Source: Glutamicibacter arilaitensis Re117 (GTDB taxonomy: Bacteria > Actinomycetota > Actinomycetes > Actinomycetales > Micrococcaceae). From it: 64,000 nt of DNA. A program made the translations under genes and the position numbers. This document shows, one piece after another, positions 1 through 9,329 of this stretch. The stretch is from NCBI RefSeq assembly GCF_000197735.1, contig NC_014550.1, positions 2,294,001 to 2,358,000 on the forward strand, written 5' to 3'. The notes below the pieces were generated by a model. The model saw nothing but the letters and a program-made list of their open reading frames with translations, searched no databases and was not told the DNA's origin. Position 1 is the first letter of the stretch, and every line of letters starts with the position of its first letter.

Positions 1-546
1 CCGGAGGAAAGCCAAGGCGTGGATCCAGCAGAATGCAACCACTGCTGTGCCGCCGAGGATCGCTTGCCAGTTAAGCCACGCGAAAGGCCCGCCGATGCGG
101 TCTCCATTTTCATTCAGCGGCAAGCCCAAGGTGGTTAGCGCCAGCATCGCGCCCACGCCGAAGGCAGCCACCAAGGAGCCCAGTCCCAAGGCCAGATCCC
201 AGGCTTTCCGGGTTGGCGCGGTGATGGCTTTTCCGCGGTATTCGATCGCGACGGCTCGGAAAATCAGTGCCACGAGCACTATGGTCAGTGGAATGTACAG
301 GGCTGAGAACAGCGACGCGTACCAGTGTGGGAACGCGGCGAAGGTCGCTCCGCCGGCGGTGAGCAGCCAGACCTCATTGCCGTCCCAGACCGGGCCGATG
401 GTGTTCAGCAGCAGTCGCTTGCGTTTCTCGGTGGAACCGCCAAGTCCGATGAGCATGCCAACTCCAAGGTCAAAGCCTTCGAGGAACAAGTAACCGCACC
501 AGAGCACCGCAATCACGATGAACCAGAGTGTAGGAAGCCAATCCAT
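1..546 (-). CDS. cydB: Cytochrome bd ubiquinol oxidase subunit II (partial, 3' end outside window)
   Basis: This is subunit II of the cytochrome bd quinol oxidase, a membrane terminal oxidase used at low oxygen. The ATG at 546 opens a frame beginning MDWLPTLWFIVIAVLWCGYL, followed by the conserved GPVWDGNEVWLLTAGG region. The first 182 codons are present and run off the left edge; the family is usually about 330-350 residues. Several hydrophobic segments are visible. An AAGGAG Shine-Dalgarno lies about 8 bases upstream. The gene follows cydA by 25 bases on the same strand, so the two are almost certainly co-transcribed. Confidence 0.95.
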   Translation of the reverse strand, partial: MDWLPTLWFIVIAVLWCGYLFLEGFDLGVGMLIGLGGSTEKRKRLLLNTIGPVWDGNEVWLLTAGGATFAAFPHWYASLFSALYIPLTIVLVALIFRAVAIEYRGKAITAPTRKAWDLALGLGSLVAAFGVGAMLALTTLGLPLNENGDRIGGPFAWLNWQAILGGTAVVAFCWIHALAFLR

Positions 547-571
547 TGATATTTCTCCTTAGTCCGTATCG

Positions 572-2164
572 CTAGTAGGCGAAAGCCAGCACGTCGTCAT
601 CATCAGATGGGTCCTTGGGACCGTTTGCATGCTCATGCTCCGCTTCAAGCTCTGGCATGGCTGATGCAACACCACCACGGATGTAGCGGGCGAGCAGTAC
701 CAGCTCGACGACCAGCAGTACGCCGTAGATGGCGGTGAGTGTGATCAGCGAGAACAACAGTTCTCCTGCGGTGACAGTCGGTGAGACTGATGCTGCGGTA
801 TACATGAACACCTGGTCCACGCCGCCCATCTGCGGATTGGGGACAACGGTGAACGGTTGCCGGCCCATTTCGGTGAAGATCCAGCCGGTGGCATTCGCAC
901 CGAACGGCGCCGCAATGCTCAGCAGCGCAATGCGTGAGAGCCACTTGCTGTGCGGGACGGTCCCCTTGCGGGTTACCCATAGCGCGATGCCAGCGGCTAG
1001 GGCTGAGAGCCCGCCGAGGGTGATCATCATGCGGAAGCCCCAATAGGTTACTTCCATCACCGGCAGGTAATTGATTTCTTGGCCGGCGTACTGGCCAAAC
1101 GCTTCATCGTTCGGGTAGTACTTTCCGTATTTTTCTTGGTACTCCGGAATCAGGGTGTTCACGCCCTTGATCTCCGTGGTGAAATCTCCGTTGGCCAGGT
1201 AGGAGAGGATGCCGGGGATTTCAAAGACCGCTACGACGTTGTCGCAGTTGGTAGCTCCTTGTGCCGTGATGTCCCCCAAGGACAACACCGAGAACCCGGT
1301 TCCGTCGTGGCAGGCAGCTTCTGCTGCAGCCATTTTCATCGGCTGTTGCTCGAACATGAGCTTGGCCTGCTCGTGGCCACTCAGGGCGACTCCGAGGAAC
1401 GCGACCATGGCGACTGCTGCGCCGATGCGCAGGGATTTGATCCAGACTTGGTAGTCCACCTTGTCGCGGCTCTTGCCTCTGCTCAAGTCTTCGCCCACGA
1501 CAACACGTCCATTGGCGTCGACGGTGTCGATGCCTTCACTGCGGCGGCGATAGAGGTGGAACCAGGAGATGCCCAGCAGGAATCCTCCGGCTACTGCGAA
1601 AGCGCCGAAGATGGTGTGCGGAAAGGTCACCAGTGCGGTGTTGTTGGTGAATACCGCCCAAGCGTCGGTCATCACTGCGCGGCCGTCGACGATTTTTGTG
1701 CCGACTGGGTGCTGCATCCATGAGTTGGCGACCAAGATGAAGTAGGCCGAAAGGATGGTGGCCAAAGAAGCGCACCAGATGGTTGCCAGGTGGATGCGCT
1801 TAGGTAGTTTCTTCCAGCCAAAGATCCACAGTCCCAGGAAGGTGGATTCTACGAAGAACGCCAGCAGCGCTTCCATGGCCAGTGGAGCGCCGAAGACGTC
1901 TCCTACATAGCGGCTGTATTCGCTCCAGGCCATGCCGAATTGGAATTCTTGGACGATGCCCGTGGCTACGCCCATGATGAAGTTAATGAGAAAAAGCTTG
2001 CCCCAGAATTTTGTCATCCGCAGCCAATGCTCGTTGCCGGTGCGATGCCACATGGTTTGTAGCGTGGCCACTGTCAGGCCAAGTCCAATGGTCAGGGGCA
2101 CCATCAGGAAGTGGTAGACCGTCGTAATGCCGAATTGCCAACGGGCAATCTCTAAAGCATCCAT
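572..2164 (-). CDS. cydA: Cytochrome bd ubiquinol oxidase subunit I
   Basis: This is the quinol-binding, haem-carrying subunit of the bd oxidase. The 530-residue product begins MDALEIARWQFGITTVYHFL. The N-terminal histidine region (YHFLMVPLTIGLG) and the late GWIFTEMGRQPFTVVPN motif are both present, and the protein has multiple membrane segments. The frame stays open to 2203, but I chose the inner ATG at 2164 because TTGAGGA sits just upstream and homologues begin there; the upstream extension also overlaps an operator palindrome. cydB follows. Repression by the divergent BlaI-like protein is likely, because operators flank a candidate -10. Confidence 0.96.
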   Translation of the reverse strand: MDALEIARWQFGITTVYHFLMVPLTIGLGLTVATLQTMWHRTGNEHWLRMTKFWGKLFLINFIMGVATGIVQEFQFGMAWSEYSRYVGDVFGAPLAMEALLAFFVESTFLGLWIFGWKKLPKRIHLATIWCASLATILSAYFILVANSWMQHPVGTKIVDGRAVMTDAWAVFTNNTALVTFPHTIFGAFAVAGGFLLGISWFHLYRRRSEGIDTVDANGRVVVGEDLSRGKSRDKVDYQVWIKSLRIGAAVAMVAFLGVALSGHEQAKLMFEQQPMKMAAAEAACHDGTGFSVLSLGDITAQGATNCDNVVAVFEIPGILSYLANGDFTTEIKGVNTLIPEYQEKYGKYYPNDEAFGQYAGQEINYLPVMEVTYWGFRMMITLGGLSALAAGIALWVTRKGTVPHSKWLSRIALLSIAAPFGANATGWIFTEMGRQPFTVVPNPQMGGVDQVFMYTAASVSPTVTAGELLFSLITLTAIYGVLLVVELVLLARYIRGGVASAMPELEAEHEHANGPKDPSDDDDVLAFAY

Positions 2165-2201
2165 GGATTCCTCAACTGTCGTGGAATAGAAGTTCGATCG
2201 C

Positions 2202-2222
2202 ATTTCTACGTTTCGTAGAAAT
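2202..2222. promoter_or_regulatory. Operator copy 1 (BlaI-type 9-3-9 inverted repeat) before cydA
   Basis: There is a perfect inverted repeat with arms ATTTCTACG and CGTAGAAAT and a 3-base spacer, 38 bases upstream of the cydA ATG. It lies downstream of a candidate -10 (TATAGT on the minus strand, 2241-2236), placing it near the transcript start where a bound repressor would block cydA. Similar short dyads are the usual targets of BlaI/MecI/CopY regulators. The assignment to the neighbouring regulator is inferred. Confidence 0.75.
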
Positions 2223-2245
2223 TAGTTCCATTGCCACTATAGATG

Positions 2246-2266
2246 ATTTCGACAGCATGTAGAAAT
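2246..2266. promoter_or_regulatory. Operator copy 2 (BlaI-type 9-3-9 inverted repeat) before cydA
   Basis: The arms are ATTTCGACA and TGTAGAAAT with a 3-base spacer, one mismatch from perfect symmetry and the same architecture as the copy at 2202-2222. It lies just upstream of the candidate -10 of cydA, over the expected -35 region. Two operators therefore bracket the promoter. Confidence 0.7.
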
Positions 2267-2440
2267 TGAAGGTGAGCCTGGTTCGTCACTGGCAAAATTC
2301 CGATGAGGCACGCGCGAAAGAGAATCCTAAGCCTATTTACAGGGTCGTGTCTACGGTTCTTAAAAAACCCAAGTCAACTAGATTAGCTTCGCAGATCTCA
2401 AATTCAACGCCCGTTTAGATAAAGCATGTACTCACCCATC

Positions 2441-2461
2441 TGTTTTACATGCCGTAGAAAT
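2441..2461. promoter_or_regulatory. Operator copy 3 (degenerate 9-3-9 repeat) before the BlaI-like gene
   Basis: The right arm CGTAGAAAT is identical to that of operator 1. The left arm TGTTTTACA matches the consensus at 6 of 9 positions with the same 3-base spacing. It lies about 100 bases before the regulator start, so autoregulation of the repressor-peptidase operon is plausible. Apart from the three operators, I see nothing further in the cydA-blaI intergenic region. Confidence 0.55.
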
Positions 2462-2560
2462 ATTTTTGAAAGATAGCTACACTTAAGAACCCAAGCAGTA
2501 TGTTTGCACTCAGCGAGTCAAACAACAGCGTCAAAACTAATGCAAGTGAGGTACGACCTA

Positions 2561-2932
2561 GTGGCCAGCCTTGGCGATCTGGAACGCTCCGTCATGGATC
2601 TTCTGTGGGATTCCGCAGAACCACTCACCGCGAATGACCTTCGTGATGACTTGGCGGCGCTTGGCACCGATGCGAAAGAACTCGCAGTAACTACGGTGCT
2701 GACTGTGTTAGCCCGTCTCGAAAAGAAGGGCCTGGTAGAGCGCGAGCGCACTACGCGCCCTCACCGATACGCGGCTTCATCCTCCCGTGAGGATCACACC
2801 GTGGGCCTGCTCAACGATGCACTGGGTACCGCCCAGGATCGCGAAGCAGTCCTGGCACGATTCATCGGTGGCATTTCACAGGACGAAGCAGCATCTCTCC
2901 GTGCTATCTTGGACTCTGTAAAGTCCGCATAA
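2561..2932 (+). CDS. BlaI/MecI/CopY-family transcriptional repressor
   Basis: This is a 123-residue winged-helix repressor: the helix-turn-helix spans about residues 5-75 (LGDLERSVMDLLWDSAEPLT, then a TTVLTVLARLEKKGLVERE recognition/wing segment), with a short dimerisation tail. I chose the GTG at 2561 because GTGAGG precedes it at good spacing and homologues begin near MASLGDLE; the frame is open back to a TTG at 2504. An M56 peptidase follows 23 bases later, the classic BlaI-BlaR1-like pairing. Given the shared operators, cydAB and its own operon are the likely targets. Confidence 0.9.
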   Translation: MASLGDLERSVMDLLWDSAEPLTANDLRDDLAALGTDAKELAVTTVLTVLARLEKKGLVERERTTRPHRYAASSSREDHTVGLLNDALGTAQDREAVLARFIGGISQDEAASLRAILDSVKSA

Positions 2933-2955
2933 TTTAGATGAACTTCGGGGACTGA

Positions 2956-3918
2956 GTGCTTCTCACCTCATATTTCCTAGCGGCGTTGGCTATCGCATTG
3001 GCGTGGCCGACGCCGTTGGCTTTATCCAAGGCCAAATGGACCGCGCGTGCACCTGTACAAGCGGTACTCCTCTGGCAAGCCATCGCATTAGGCGGTGGCC
3101 TGTCAATGATCGGTTCGATGCTCGTCTGGGGCTTGGCTCCCCTAGGCGATGACCTCATCTCCGCACTGCATGGCGGCTGGCTCTTGTTAACCGGGGCCCC
3201 AGATGTTCCGTATCCCGGGGTGGTGCACCTGTTCGCTTTGAGCGCTGCACTGCTGTTCGGATTCCATCTGGTCTCGACCCTGATCCTTGCTGCGTGGCGT
3301 ACCTCCCGCCAACGCGCCAAACACCGGCAGCTGCTTCGCCTGTTGAGCAACCCCTCAGAAACCCGTCCGAACACTCTGGTGATCGATCACGACATGCCGG
3401 TAGCGTACTGCGTGCCTGGCATCTCGCAGTCGGTGACCGTATTATCACGCGGACTGCTCACCCAGCTTTCAGACCAAGAACAACAGGCAGTTATTGCCCA
3501 TGAGCGTTCTCATTTGGAGCAACGCCATGACCTGCTGATCTTGGCATTCACTGCGTGGAATGAAGCTCTGCCTTGGCTGCCCACCTCTCGGCTCGCCCTG
3601 GATGCGGTGCGGCAACTAATTGAAATGCTGGCCGATGACAAAGCACTGGAGAACGTCACCAGGCACACGCTGCTCAAAGCTATCGTCACTGTCGCGACCG
3701 CTGCGGCAACCGATGATTCATCATCCAAGAATCATTCCTCCAACGCGGGCCTCGTTGGCATGCCAGATGGTGAAGTCTCTTCCCGCCGGCTCCAACGCCT
3801 ACTCTCCCCGCAAGAACCCCTGGGACGCCCTCAACGGGTCGTAGTCCTGTTGAGCACCATCATGCTGCTGATCTGCCCCACGGTCTTGCTCATTGCGCCC
3901 CGGCTGCTAGCTTGGTGA
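2956..3918 (+). CDS. M56-family membrane metallopeptidase (BlaR1-like, no sensor domain)
   Basis: A 320-residue membrane protein with hydrophobic segments near residues 1-20, 35-60, 90-112 and at the C-terminus, and a zinc-peptidase HERSH motif (HExxH, H182-H186) in the cytosolic loop. It starts at a GTG. No penicillin-binding sensor domain follows the last membrane helix, so it is not a classical beta-lactam receptor. In BlaR1/MecR1 systems the peptidase leads to inactivation of the repressor; the adjacent BlaI gene suggests the same arrangement here with an unknown signal. Confidence 0.88.
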   Translation: MLLTSYFLAALAIALAWPTPLALSKAKWTARAPVQAVLLWQAIALGGGLSMIGSMLVWGLAPLGDDLISALHGGWLLLTGAPDVPYPGVVHLFALSAALLFGFHLVSTLILAAWRTSRQRAKHRQLLRLLSNPSETRPNTLVIDHDMPVAYCVPGISQSVTVLSRGLLTQLSDQEQQAVIAHERSHLEQRHDLLILAFTAWNEALPWLPTSRLALDAVRQLIEMLADDKALENVTRHTLLKAIVTVATAAATDDSSSKNHSSNAGLVGMPDGEVSSRRLQRLLSPQEPLGRPQRVVVLLSTIMLLICPTVLLIAPRLLAW

Positions 3919-3936
3919 GTCCGGCTTAACGCAAAG

Positions 3937-3982
3937 AGTGAAGTCCATGAACCTGCTCAGGTTCATGGACTTCACTGTTTAA
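3937..3982. terminator. Bidirectional terminator between the M56 gene and parE
   Basis: A near-perfect 19-bp stem (AGTGAAGTCCATGAACCTG and its complement) with a 2-base loop lies between two convergent genes. It is followed by GTTT on the plus strand. Confidence 0.8.
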
Positions 3983-3988
3983 CTACTC

Positions 3989-6097
3989 TTAGACGTCGAT
4001 GCGATCGCGTTCAAGATCGTCGGCCCCGTCGATGATGAACTTCTTACGTGGGGCAACATCCGATCCCATGAGCAGGTCGAATACTTCCTCGGCAGCTTGG
4101 GCATGCTCGATGCCAACTCGCCTGAGCATGCGATGGCGCGGATCCATCGTGGTTTCAGCCAGCTGGTCTGCGTCCATTTCACCCAGGCCCTTGTAACGCT
4201 GGATCGGCTCCTTGTAGCGTCGCCCTTCCTTCTCCAAGGTGGCCAGCAACTTGGTCATCTCCGCCTCAGAATAGGTGTAAATCACCTCGTTCTGCTTGGA
4301 GCCTGCGTTAATCACCTCAATTCGGTGCAACGGAGGAACTGCGGCGTAAACGCGACCGTGCTCAATCATTGGACGCATGTAGCGGTAGAACAACGTCAGC
4401 AGCAGAGTACGGATATGCGCACCATCCACGTCAGCATCGGTCATTAAAATGATCTTGCCATAACGCGCTTGCTCGATATCGAAACTGCGACCCGAACCTG
4501 CACCAATGACCTGGATCATCGCAGCGCACTCTGCATTCGAGAGCATGTCGGAGATCGAGGCCTTCTGCACATTCAGGATCTTGCCGCGGATCGGCAGCAG
4601 CGCCTGGTGCTCGCTTGAGCGCGCCAGACGGGCAGTTCCCAATGCACTGTCGCCCTCGACAATGAACAATTCGGACTTTCCAACCTCTTTGCTCCGGCAA
4701 TCAAGCAATTTGGTTGGCAAGGAGGAAGATTCCAAGGCGGTCTTGCGGCGCTGGGTTTCCTTATGCATGCGAGCCGAAACACGAGACTTCATCTCGTTGA
4801 CGACTTTCTCCATCAGCGTCGAGGCTTCAGCCTTTTCATTGCGCTTATTGGATCCCAGGCGCTCATTGAGCGCCTTCTCCAGTACCTTGGAGACAATTTG
4901 GCGAACCTGCGGGGTACCCAGAATTTCCTTGGTCTGGCCTTCGAATTGCGGCTCAGCCAGCCGGACCGTCAGCACAGCAGTCATGCCCGCTAATACGTCG
5001 TCCTTCTCAAGCTTGTCTTTCTGGCCGAATTTGAGCTTGCGCGCATTAGCTTCTACGTTTTTGCGGAAGGATTTGAGCATCGCTTGCTCGAAGCCAGCCG
5101 TATGCGTACCGCCCTTAGGAGTGGCGATGATATTGACGAAGCTGCGAAGCGAGGTCTCGTAGCCAATCCCCCAGCGCAAGGCGACATCGACTTCACACAC
5201 ACGCTGCACGTCTTCAATGTGGCTACGGCCGTTGCCGTCAATTACCGGAACCTTCTCATGGAAAGAACCACTGCCTTGAAAACGCCAGATATCGGTGACT
5301 GGCGAGTCGCTGCTCAGATAGTCAACGAATTCGCTGATGCCGCCATCATGCTGGAAGACTTCCTCATGCGGGCCTTCGGCACCCGGTGTATCTGGCAATC
5401 CTCGTTCATCGCGCAGGGTAATACGCAGCCCGGGAACCAAAAAAGAGGTTTGTCGGGCGCGGTCTTGCAAATCCGAATAGGAGAACTTTGCTTCCGGGGT
5501 GAAGATATGGTTATCCGCCCAGTAGCGAATACGCGTACCGGTCACTCCACGCTTGGCCTTACCGATGATTCCCGGAGGCGTCGCAGTCACGTGGGCCTTG
5601 AACGGCGCGTCAGCCTTCTTCCGTCCCTTGTCGGTGAACTTGCCTGGCTCGCCACGGCGGAACTGCAGGCCGTATGTTTTACCGCCACGGTCAACTTCGA
5701 CATCCAAACGCGCAGACAGTGCGTTGACCACCGATGCACCAACACCGTGCAGACCACCAGAAGCACTGTAGGAGCCGCCTCCGAACTTGCCGCCGGCGTG
5801 CAGCTTGGTGAAGACCACTTCCAGTCCGCTCAGCCCAGTCTTGGGTTCGAGGTCAACTGGGATGCCACGTCCGTCGTCCTGGACCTCGACTGAACCATCC
5901 GAGTGCAAGATGACGTCGATCGCCTGCCCGAAACCGCCAAGCGCCTCATCAACGGAGTTATCGATAATTTCCCAGAGGCAGTGCATCAAGCCACGGGAGT
6001 CGGTGGAACCGATGTACATGCCTGGGCGCTTGCGAACCGCTTCCAAGCCTTCCAAGACCGAAAGGTGCCGGGCGCTGTAATTGTCGGATGAAGCCAC
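3989..6097 (-). CDS. parE: DNA topoisomerase IV subunit B (GyrB/ParE family)
   Basis: This is the ATPase/Toprim subunit of a type IIA topoisomerase. It has an N-terminal GHKL ATPase domain (RKRPGMYIGSTDSRGLMH, DDGRGIP and the K-loop HAGGKFGG), a transducer domain, a Toprim domain (EGDSALGTARLAR, DADVDGAHIR) and the C-terminal GyrB tail (QRYKGLGEMD). I chose the GTG at 6097 (VASSDNYSARHLSV, 702 aa) because GGTAGGAG lies upstream; the frame stays open to an ATG at 6208. It is not next to a gyrA/parC gene, and GyrB normally sits near oriC, so ParE is preferred over GyrB. Confidence 0.9.
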   Translation of the reverse strand: MASSDNYSARHLSVLEGLEAVRKRPGMYIGSTDSRGLMHCLWEIIDNSVDEALGGFGQAIDVILHSDGSVEVQDDGRGIPVDLEPKTGLSGLEVVFTKLHAGGKFGGGSYSASGGLHGVGASVVNALSARLDVEVDRGGKTYGLQFRRGEPGKFTDKGRKKADAPFKAHVTATPPGIIGKAKRGVTGTRIRYWADNHIFTPEAKFSYSDLQDRARQTSFLVPGLRITLRDERGLPDTPGAEGPHEEVFQHDGGISEFVDYLSSDSPVTDIWRFQGSGSFHEKVPVIDGNGRSHIEDVQRVCEVDVALRWGIGYETSLRSFVNIIATPKGGTHTAGFEQAMLKSFRKNVEANARKLKFGQKDKLEKDDVLAGMTAVLTVRLAEPQFEGQTKEILGTPQVRQIVSKVLEKALNERLGSNKRNEKAEASTLMEKVVNEMKSRVSARMHKETQRRKTALESSSLPTKLLDCRSKEVGKSELFIVEGDSALGTARLARSSEHQALLPIRGKILNVQKASISDMLSNAECAAMIQVIGAGSGRSFDIEQARYGKIILMTDADVDGAHIRTLLLTLFYRYMRPMIEHGRVYAAVPPLHRIEVINAGSKQNEVIYTYSEAEMTKLLATLEKEGRRYKEPIQRYKGLGEMDADQLAETTMDPRHRMLRRVGIEHAQAAEEVFDLLMGSDVAPRKKFIIDGADDLERDRIDV

Positions 6098-6318
6098 TGA
6101 GCTGTTGTCTCCTACCTGGATGTCAATGAACGTCGTAGTTCTCATTCTAATCGTTACTGTGTTCGAATACCCGCCATTTTCCGGTGCCGCCAAGCATGTT
6201 CGGTTCATATGAGCTTATCCACATGCGCTACGCGGTCAGCGAAAGCAGGGGCAATTCGGGATAAAGTCAGAGCCCAAGCTGGTTGTATAGAGTAACCATC
6301 AACTTTAGGAGGCTGGCA

Positions 6319-6543
6319 ATGACTACTACGACCGCTAGTCGTGAACTGAACGCCCTCGACCGGTGCGACCGCTGCGGCGCACAGGCCTACGTGCGAGCCG
6401 TGCTGGCTTCGACAGGCGGTGAGCTGCTCTTCTGCGCTCACCACGCCCGCGATGTAGAACCCAAACTGCGTCCGCAGACGTCGGTATGGCAGGATGAATC
6501 CTCGCGACTCTACGAAAAGCCAAAGGTGGACGTCAACGACTAA
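6319..6543 (+). CDS. Small DUF7455-type protein
   Basis: A 74-residue protein with a CDRCGAQ...FCAHHARD pattern: two cysteines two residues apart, then a CxHH, resembling a small zinc-binding fold. The ATG at 6319 follows TAGGAGG at ideal spacing; the frame is open slightly further upstream. Such proteins are common beside parE and sigA in actinobacteria, but their function is unknown to me. It reads divergently from parE and is closed by its own terminator. Confidence 0.85.
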   Translation: MTTTTASRELNALDRCDRCGAQAYVRAVLASTGGELLFCAHHARDVEPKLRPQTSVWQDESSRLYEKPKVDVND

Positions 6544-6566
6544 GCTCGTGACCAACCACTAATACC

Positions 6567-6606
6567 AGAAGGTGACCCAATGATCCTGGGTCACCTTCTT
6601 TTGGTT
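6567..6606 (+). terminator. Rho-independent terminator of the DUF7455 gene
   Basis: A 13-bp stem (AGAAGGTGACCCA with its complement, 7-base loop) is followed by a T-rich tail 24 bases after the stop codon. Confidence 0.85.
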
Positions 6607-6614
6607 TTAACAGC

Positions 6615-6663
6615 ATAAAAAAGTGTGGCCAGCGATTCGATTCACGAACCGCTGGCCACACTC
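6615..6663 (-). terminator. Rho-independent terminator of sigA
   Basis: On the minus strand a 12-bp stem (GTGTGGCCAGCG paired with its complement) precedes a run of six T, just beyond the sigA stop. Confidence 0.85.
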
Positions 6664-6672
6664 TCAGATTCT

Positions 6673-7884
6673 TTAGTCTAGGTAATCACGAAGCACCTGG
6701 GATCGCGATGGGTGACGAAGCTTGGACATCGTCTTGGACTCGATCTGACGAATACGTTCACGAGTCACACCGTAGACCTTGCCGATTTCGTCCAAGGTCT
6801 TAGGCTGACCATCAGTCAGGCCGAAGCGCATTGCCACAACACCAGCTTCACGCTCTGAGAGCGTGTCGAGCACCGAGTGCAGCTGTTCCTGCAACAGGGT
6901 GAACGAAACGGCGTCAGCTGGGACAACTGCTTCCGAGTCTTCAATGAGATCACCGAATTCGGAATCGCCATCTTCACCCAGAGGGGTGTGCAGGGAAATA
7001 GGTTCACGACCATACTTCTGGACTTCGACAACCTTCTCCGGAGTCATGTCCAGTTCCTTGGCCAACTCTTCTGGAGTCGGTTCGCGGCCCAGATCCTGAA
7101 GCATCTGGCGCTGGACACGAGCCAACTTGTTGATGACTTCAACCATGTGCACAGGAATACGAATGGTACGTGCCTGGTCAGCCATGGCGCGGGTGATCGC
7201 CTGACGGATCCACCAGGTGGCGTAGGTCGAGAACTTGAAGCCCTTGGTGTAGTCGAACTTCTCCACTGCACGGATCAGGCCCAAGTTGCCTTCCTGGATC
7301 AAGTCCAGGAACAGCATGCCACGACCGGTGTAGCGCTTTGCCAGCGAAACTACCAGGCGGAGGTTAGCTTCCAACAGGTGGTTCTTAGCGATCTTGCCGT
7401 CGTGGATGATCTGCTCGTAGTCCCAGCGCAAGCGCTGATCCATCGAGCCGTCGTCCTTCTCCAGCTTATCGGTGGCGAACAGCCCAGCTTCAATGCGCAG
7501 GGCCAAGTCGACTTCCTGCTCAGCATTCAGCAGGGCAACCTTACCGATCTGCTTCAGGTAGTCCTTGACGGGGTCAGCGGTTGCACCTGCAACCATGACC
7601 TGCTGCTGTGGAGCGTCGTCATCACCTGATGAAAGGGTGAAACCCTTTGAATCGTCTTCGGACTTCGAGTCCTTCGAATCGGTGCTTGGTTCAGCATCGT
7701 CATCGGCGTCAGTTGACGCTACGGTTGATTCGTCTTGCGCTGCAGTTTCAGCAGCGACCTTTTTAGTCCGAGGCTTAGCCTTGGTAGCGCGCTTCTTCGC
7801 TGCAGGGGCTGCTGCCTCGGCTTCAACCACGTCGACCTCGGCCTCGGTTGTTTTACGATTAGCGTTCGTCTCAGAAGATGACAC
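6673..7884 (-). CDS. sigA: RNA polymerase primary sigma factor (sigma-70, SigA/RpoD)
   Basis: The housekeeping sigma factor, 403 residues. An acidic, lysine-rich N-terminal extension of about 95 residues leads into region 1.2 ([20 protein letters not shown]). Region 2 follows ([20 protein letters not shown], then [20 protein letters not shown]), then region 3 and a complete region 4.2 HTH ([19 protein letters not shown]). The start is GTG (VSSSETN) preceded by GAAAGG. Its 255-base upstream region should hold its promoter, but I could not assign -35/-10 boxes with confidence. Confidence 0.97.
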   Translation of the reverse strand: MSSSETNANRKTTEAEVDVVEAEAAAPAAKKRATKAKPRTKKVAAETAAQDESTVASTDADDDAEPSTDSKDSKSEDDSKGFTLSSGDDDAPQQQVMVAGATADPVKDYLKQIGKVALLNAEQEVDLALRIEAGLFATDKLEKDDGSMDQRLRWDYEQIIHDGKIAKNHLLEANLRLVVSLAKRYTGRGMLFLDLIQEGNLGLIRAVEKFDYTKGFKFSTYATWWIRQAITRAMADQARTIRIPVHMVEVINKLARVQRQMLQDLGREPTPEELAKELDMTPEKVVEVQKYGREPISLHTPLGEDGDSEFGDLIEDSEAVVPADAVSFTLLQEQLHSVLDTLSEREAGVVAMRFGLTDGQPKTLDEIGKVYGVTRERIRQIESKTMSKLRHPSRSQVLRDYLD

Positions 7885-8139
7885 GAATAACCTTTCTAAC
7901 GATGCGTTCCGGATGCACCTGCCGGTAACACCACTATGACCCTGTCAAGTCCGATGGCGTTTAATCACTGACTAAACACCGAGGGCTGGCACATTGATAA
8001 CAACGCTTCAAGCCCGCCTATTTGTTCCCGAAATCCGCGGATTTCAAGATCAAGGCAATTCGAACCTAACCGGGTCTGTTATCTCATTATCCATGAATTA
8101 CCGCTAGGACACCACTTGAGACACTCCGACCCCTAACGC

Positions 8140-9243
8140 TCAACTGAAATTGGCGCGCCATGCCCGCAATTGGTCGGTCGCCCATTCCGGCATGATCCCA
8201 TGCGACATCAGCTTTTGCAGCAGCTTCGATAACTCATAGTTCGGGTTTTCCTCGACTGCTCTACCCAGCAGGCAAAGGGCCATCGTCCCCCTGCCCCGAG
8301 CCCATTCAATCCATGCAAGAATGCACAGCAAAGCCTGTCGAGAATTGCCTTTTGCCACGCCAAGCAAGTCCCTGGACACCAGCCACAGTCGATCAATCCG
8401 TTGCCAGTCCGGGGCATGCCATCCGCGGCCCAGCAGGTAATTGGTTAGCGGCGTGGCTGCCGCCTCGTGATCTCCGCGCATCACCCCGAACAACACATCC
8501 AAAGACGCTTCGAATCCCTCACCTGCCAGATACGGGAGCAAGTCGCGGACAATTTTTACGTCCAACGAGCCAAGCAGCAGCGCCGCGTGGTCATGATCAT
8601 TGTGGATCCACTCTTGGGCTTCTGCCTGGGAGAGGTCCATCGTCTGCAACCACACTTCGAGGCAATGGACAACGTTGTGCTGCTGATTGGAAATGATCTT
8701 CAGGATTTCGGCGGCCTGCGGCCATTCGGGAATGCCGCTTCCGTCCCATGGAACGTCTAACGGAGCCGAACCGGCAAAGACCAATGACAGGTGCGTTTCG
8801 TTCGTCTCTACGGAGCGCACCTGAGTAGGCGTTGCAAAGTCATCGCTCTCGTAATCCCAGACCAGTTGGCCCTGCCGGCACCAGCTATGGCGCAGCACCA
8901 CCTTTTGAGCATTCAACGCCTGCTCGAGTTCCGAGACAAAATTTGCGTAGGGAGTCGCAGAAGCTGCAACTGGTTGTTCTGGCGCATAGATCACCAGAAC
9001 CACCCCCTGGATATGGGCCATGCGTTTGAGCAGGTGCAACACCTGAGTGATCCATGAATCGCATTCGGAGCCGTCTTCTTCCTTGGGAAGATCAACGCGC
9101 AAGGTCGCTTCTAGTTGGTCTCCGTCGATCAGCATCAACACGGCTGAATCCTGCGGATGAAAACCCAAGGCGTGCGGCACGTAGGCCAAGATGTCTTCGC
9201 ACTTGGACAGCGAAAGGGGCTGGCGTTCTGGTGTAGTTGTCAT
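8140..9243 (-). CDS. DUF4192 domain-containing protein
   Basis: A 367-residue soluble protein matching the actinobacterial DUF4192 family; the N-terminal LSKCEDILAYVPHALGFHPQ, with its Y-x-P-x-x-L-G-F-x-P signature, is typical. No signal peptide or membrane segment is visible, and no catalytic motif is recognised. It lies alone between sigA and the MFS gene on the same strand. Function unknown. Confidence 0.88.
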   Translation of the reverse strand: MTTTPERQPLSLSKCEDILAYVPHALGFHPQDSAVLMLIDGDQLEATLRVDLPKEEDGSECDSWITQVLHLLKRMAHIQGVVLVIYAPEQPVAASATPYANFVSELEQALNAQKVVLRHSWCRQGQLVWDYESDDFATPTQVRSVETNETHLSLVFAGSAPLDVPWDGSGIPEWPQAAEILKIISNQQHNVVHCLEVWLQTMDLSQAEAQEWIHNDHDHAALLLGSLDVKIVRDLLPYLAGEGFEASLDVLFGVMRGDHEAAATPLTNYLLGRGWHAPDWQRIDRLWLVSRDLLGVAKGNSRQALLCILAWIEWARGRGTMALCLLGRAVEENPNYELSKLLQKLMSHGIMPEWATDQLRAWRANFS

Positions 9244-9329
9244 GGCTCCACGGTGTACCGTGCAGCTTTCGACAAGATGCCAGCGGCTACGAGCTGTGGA
9301 GAACCTGCTGGGCCGTGGCCTGCTTCAGC

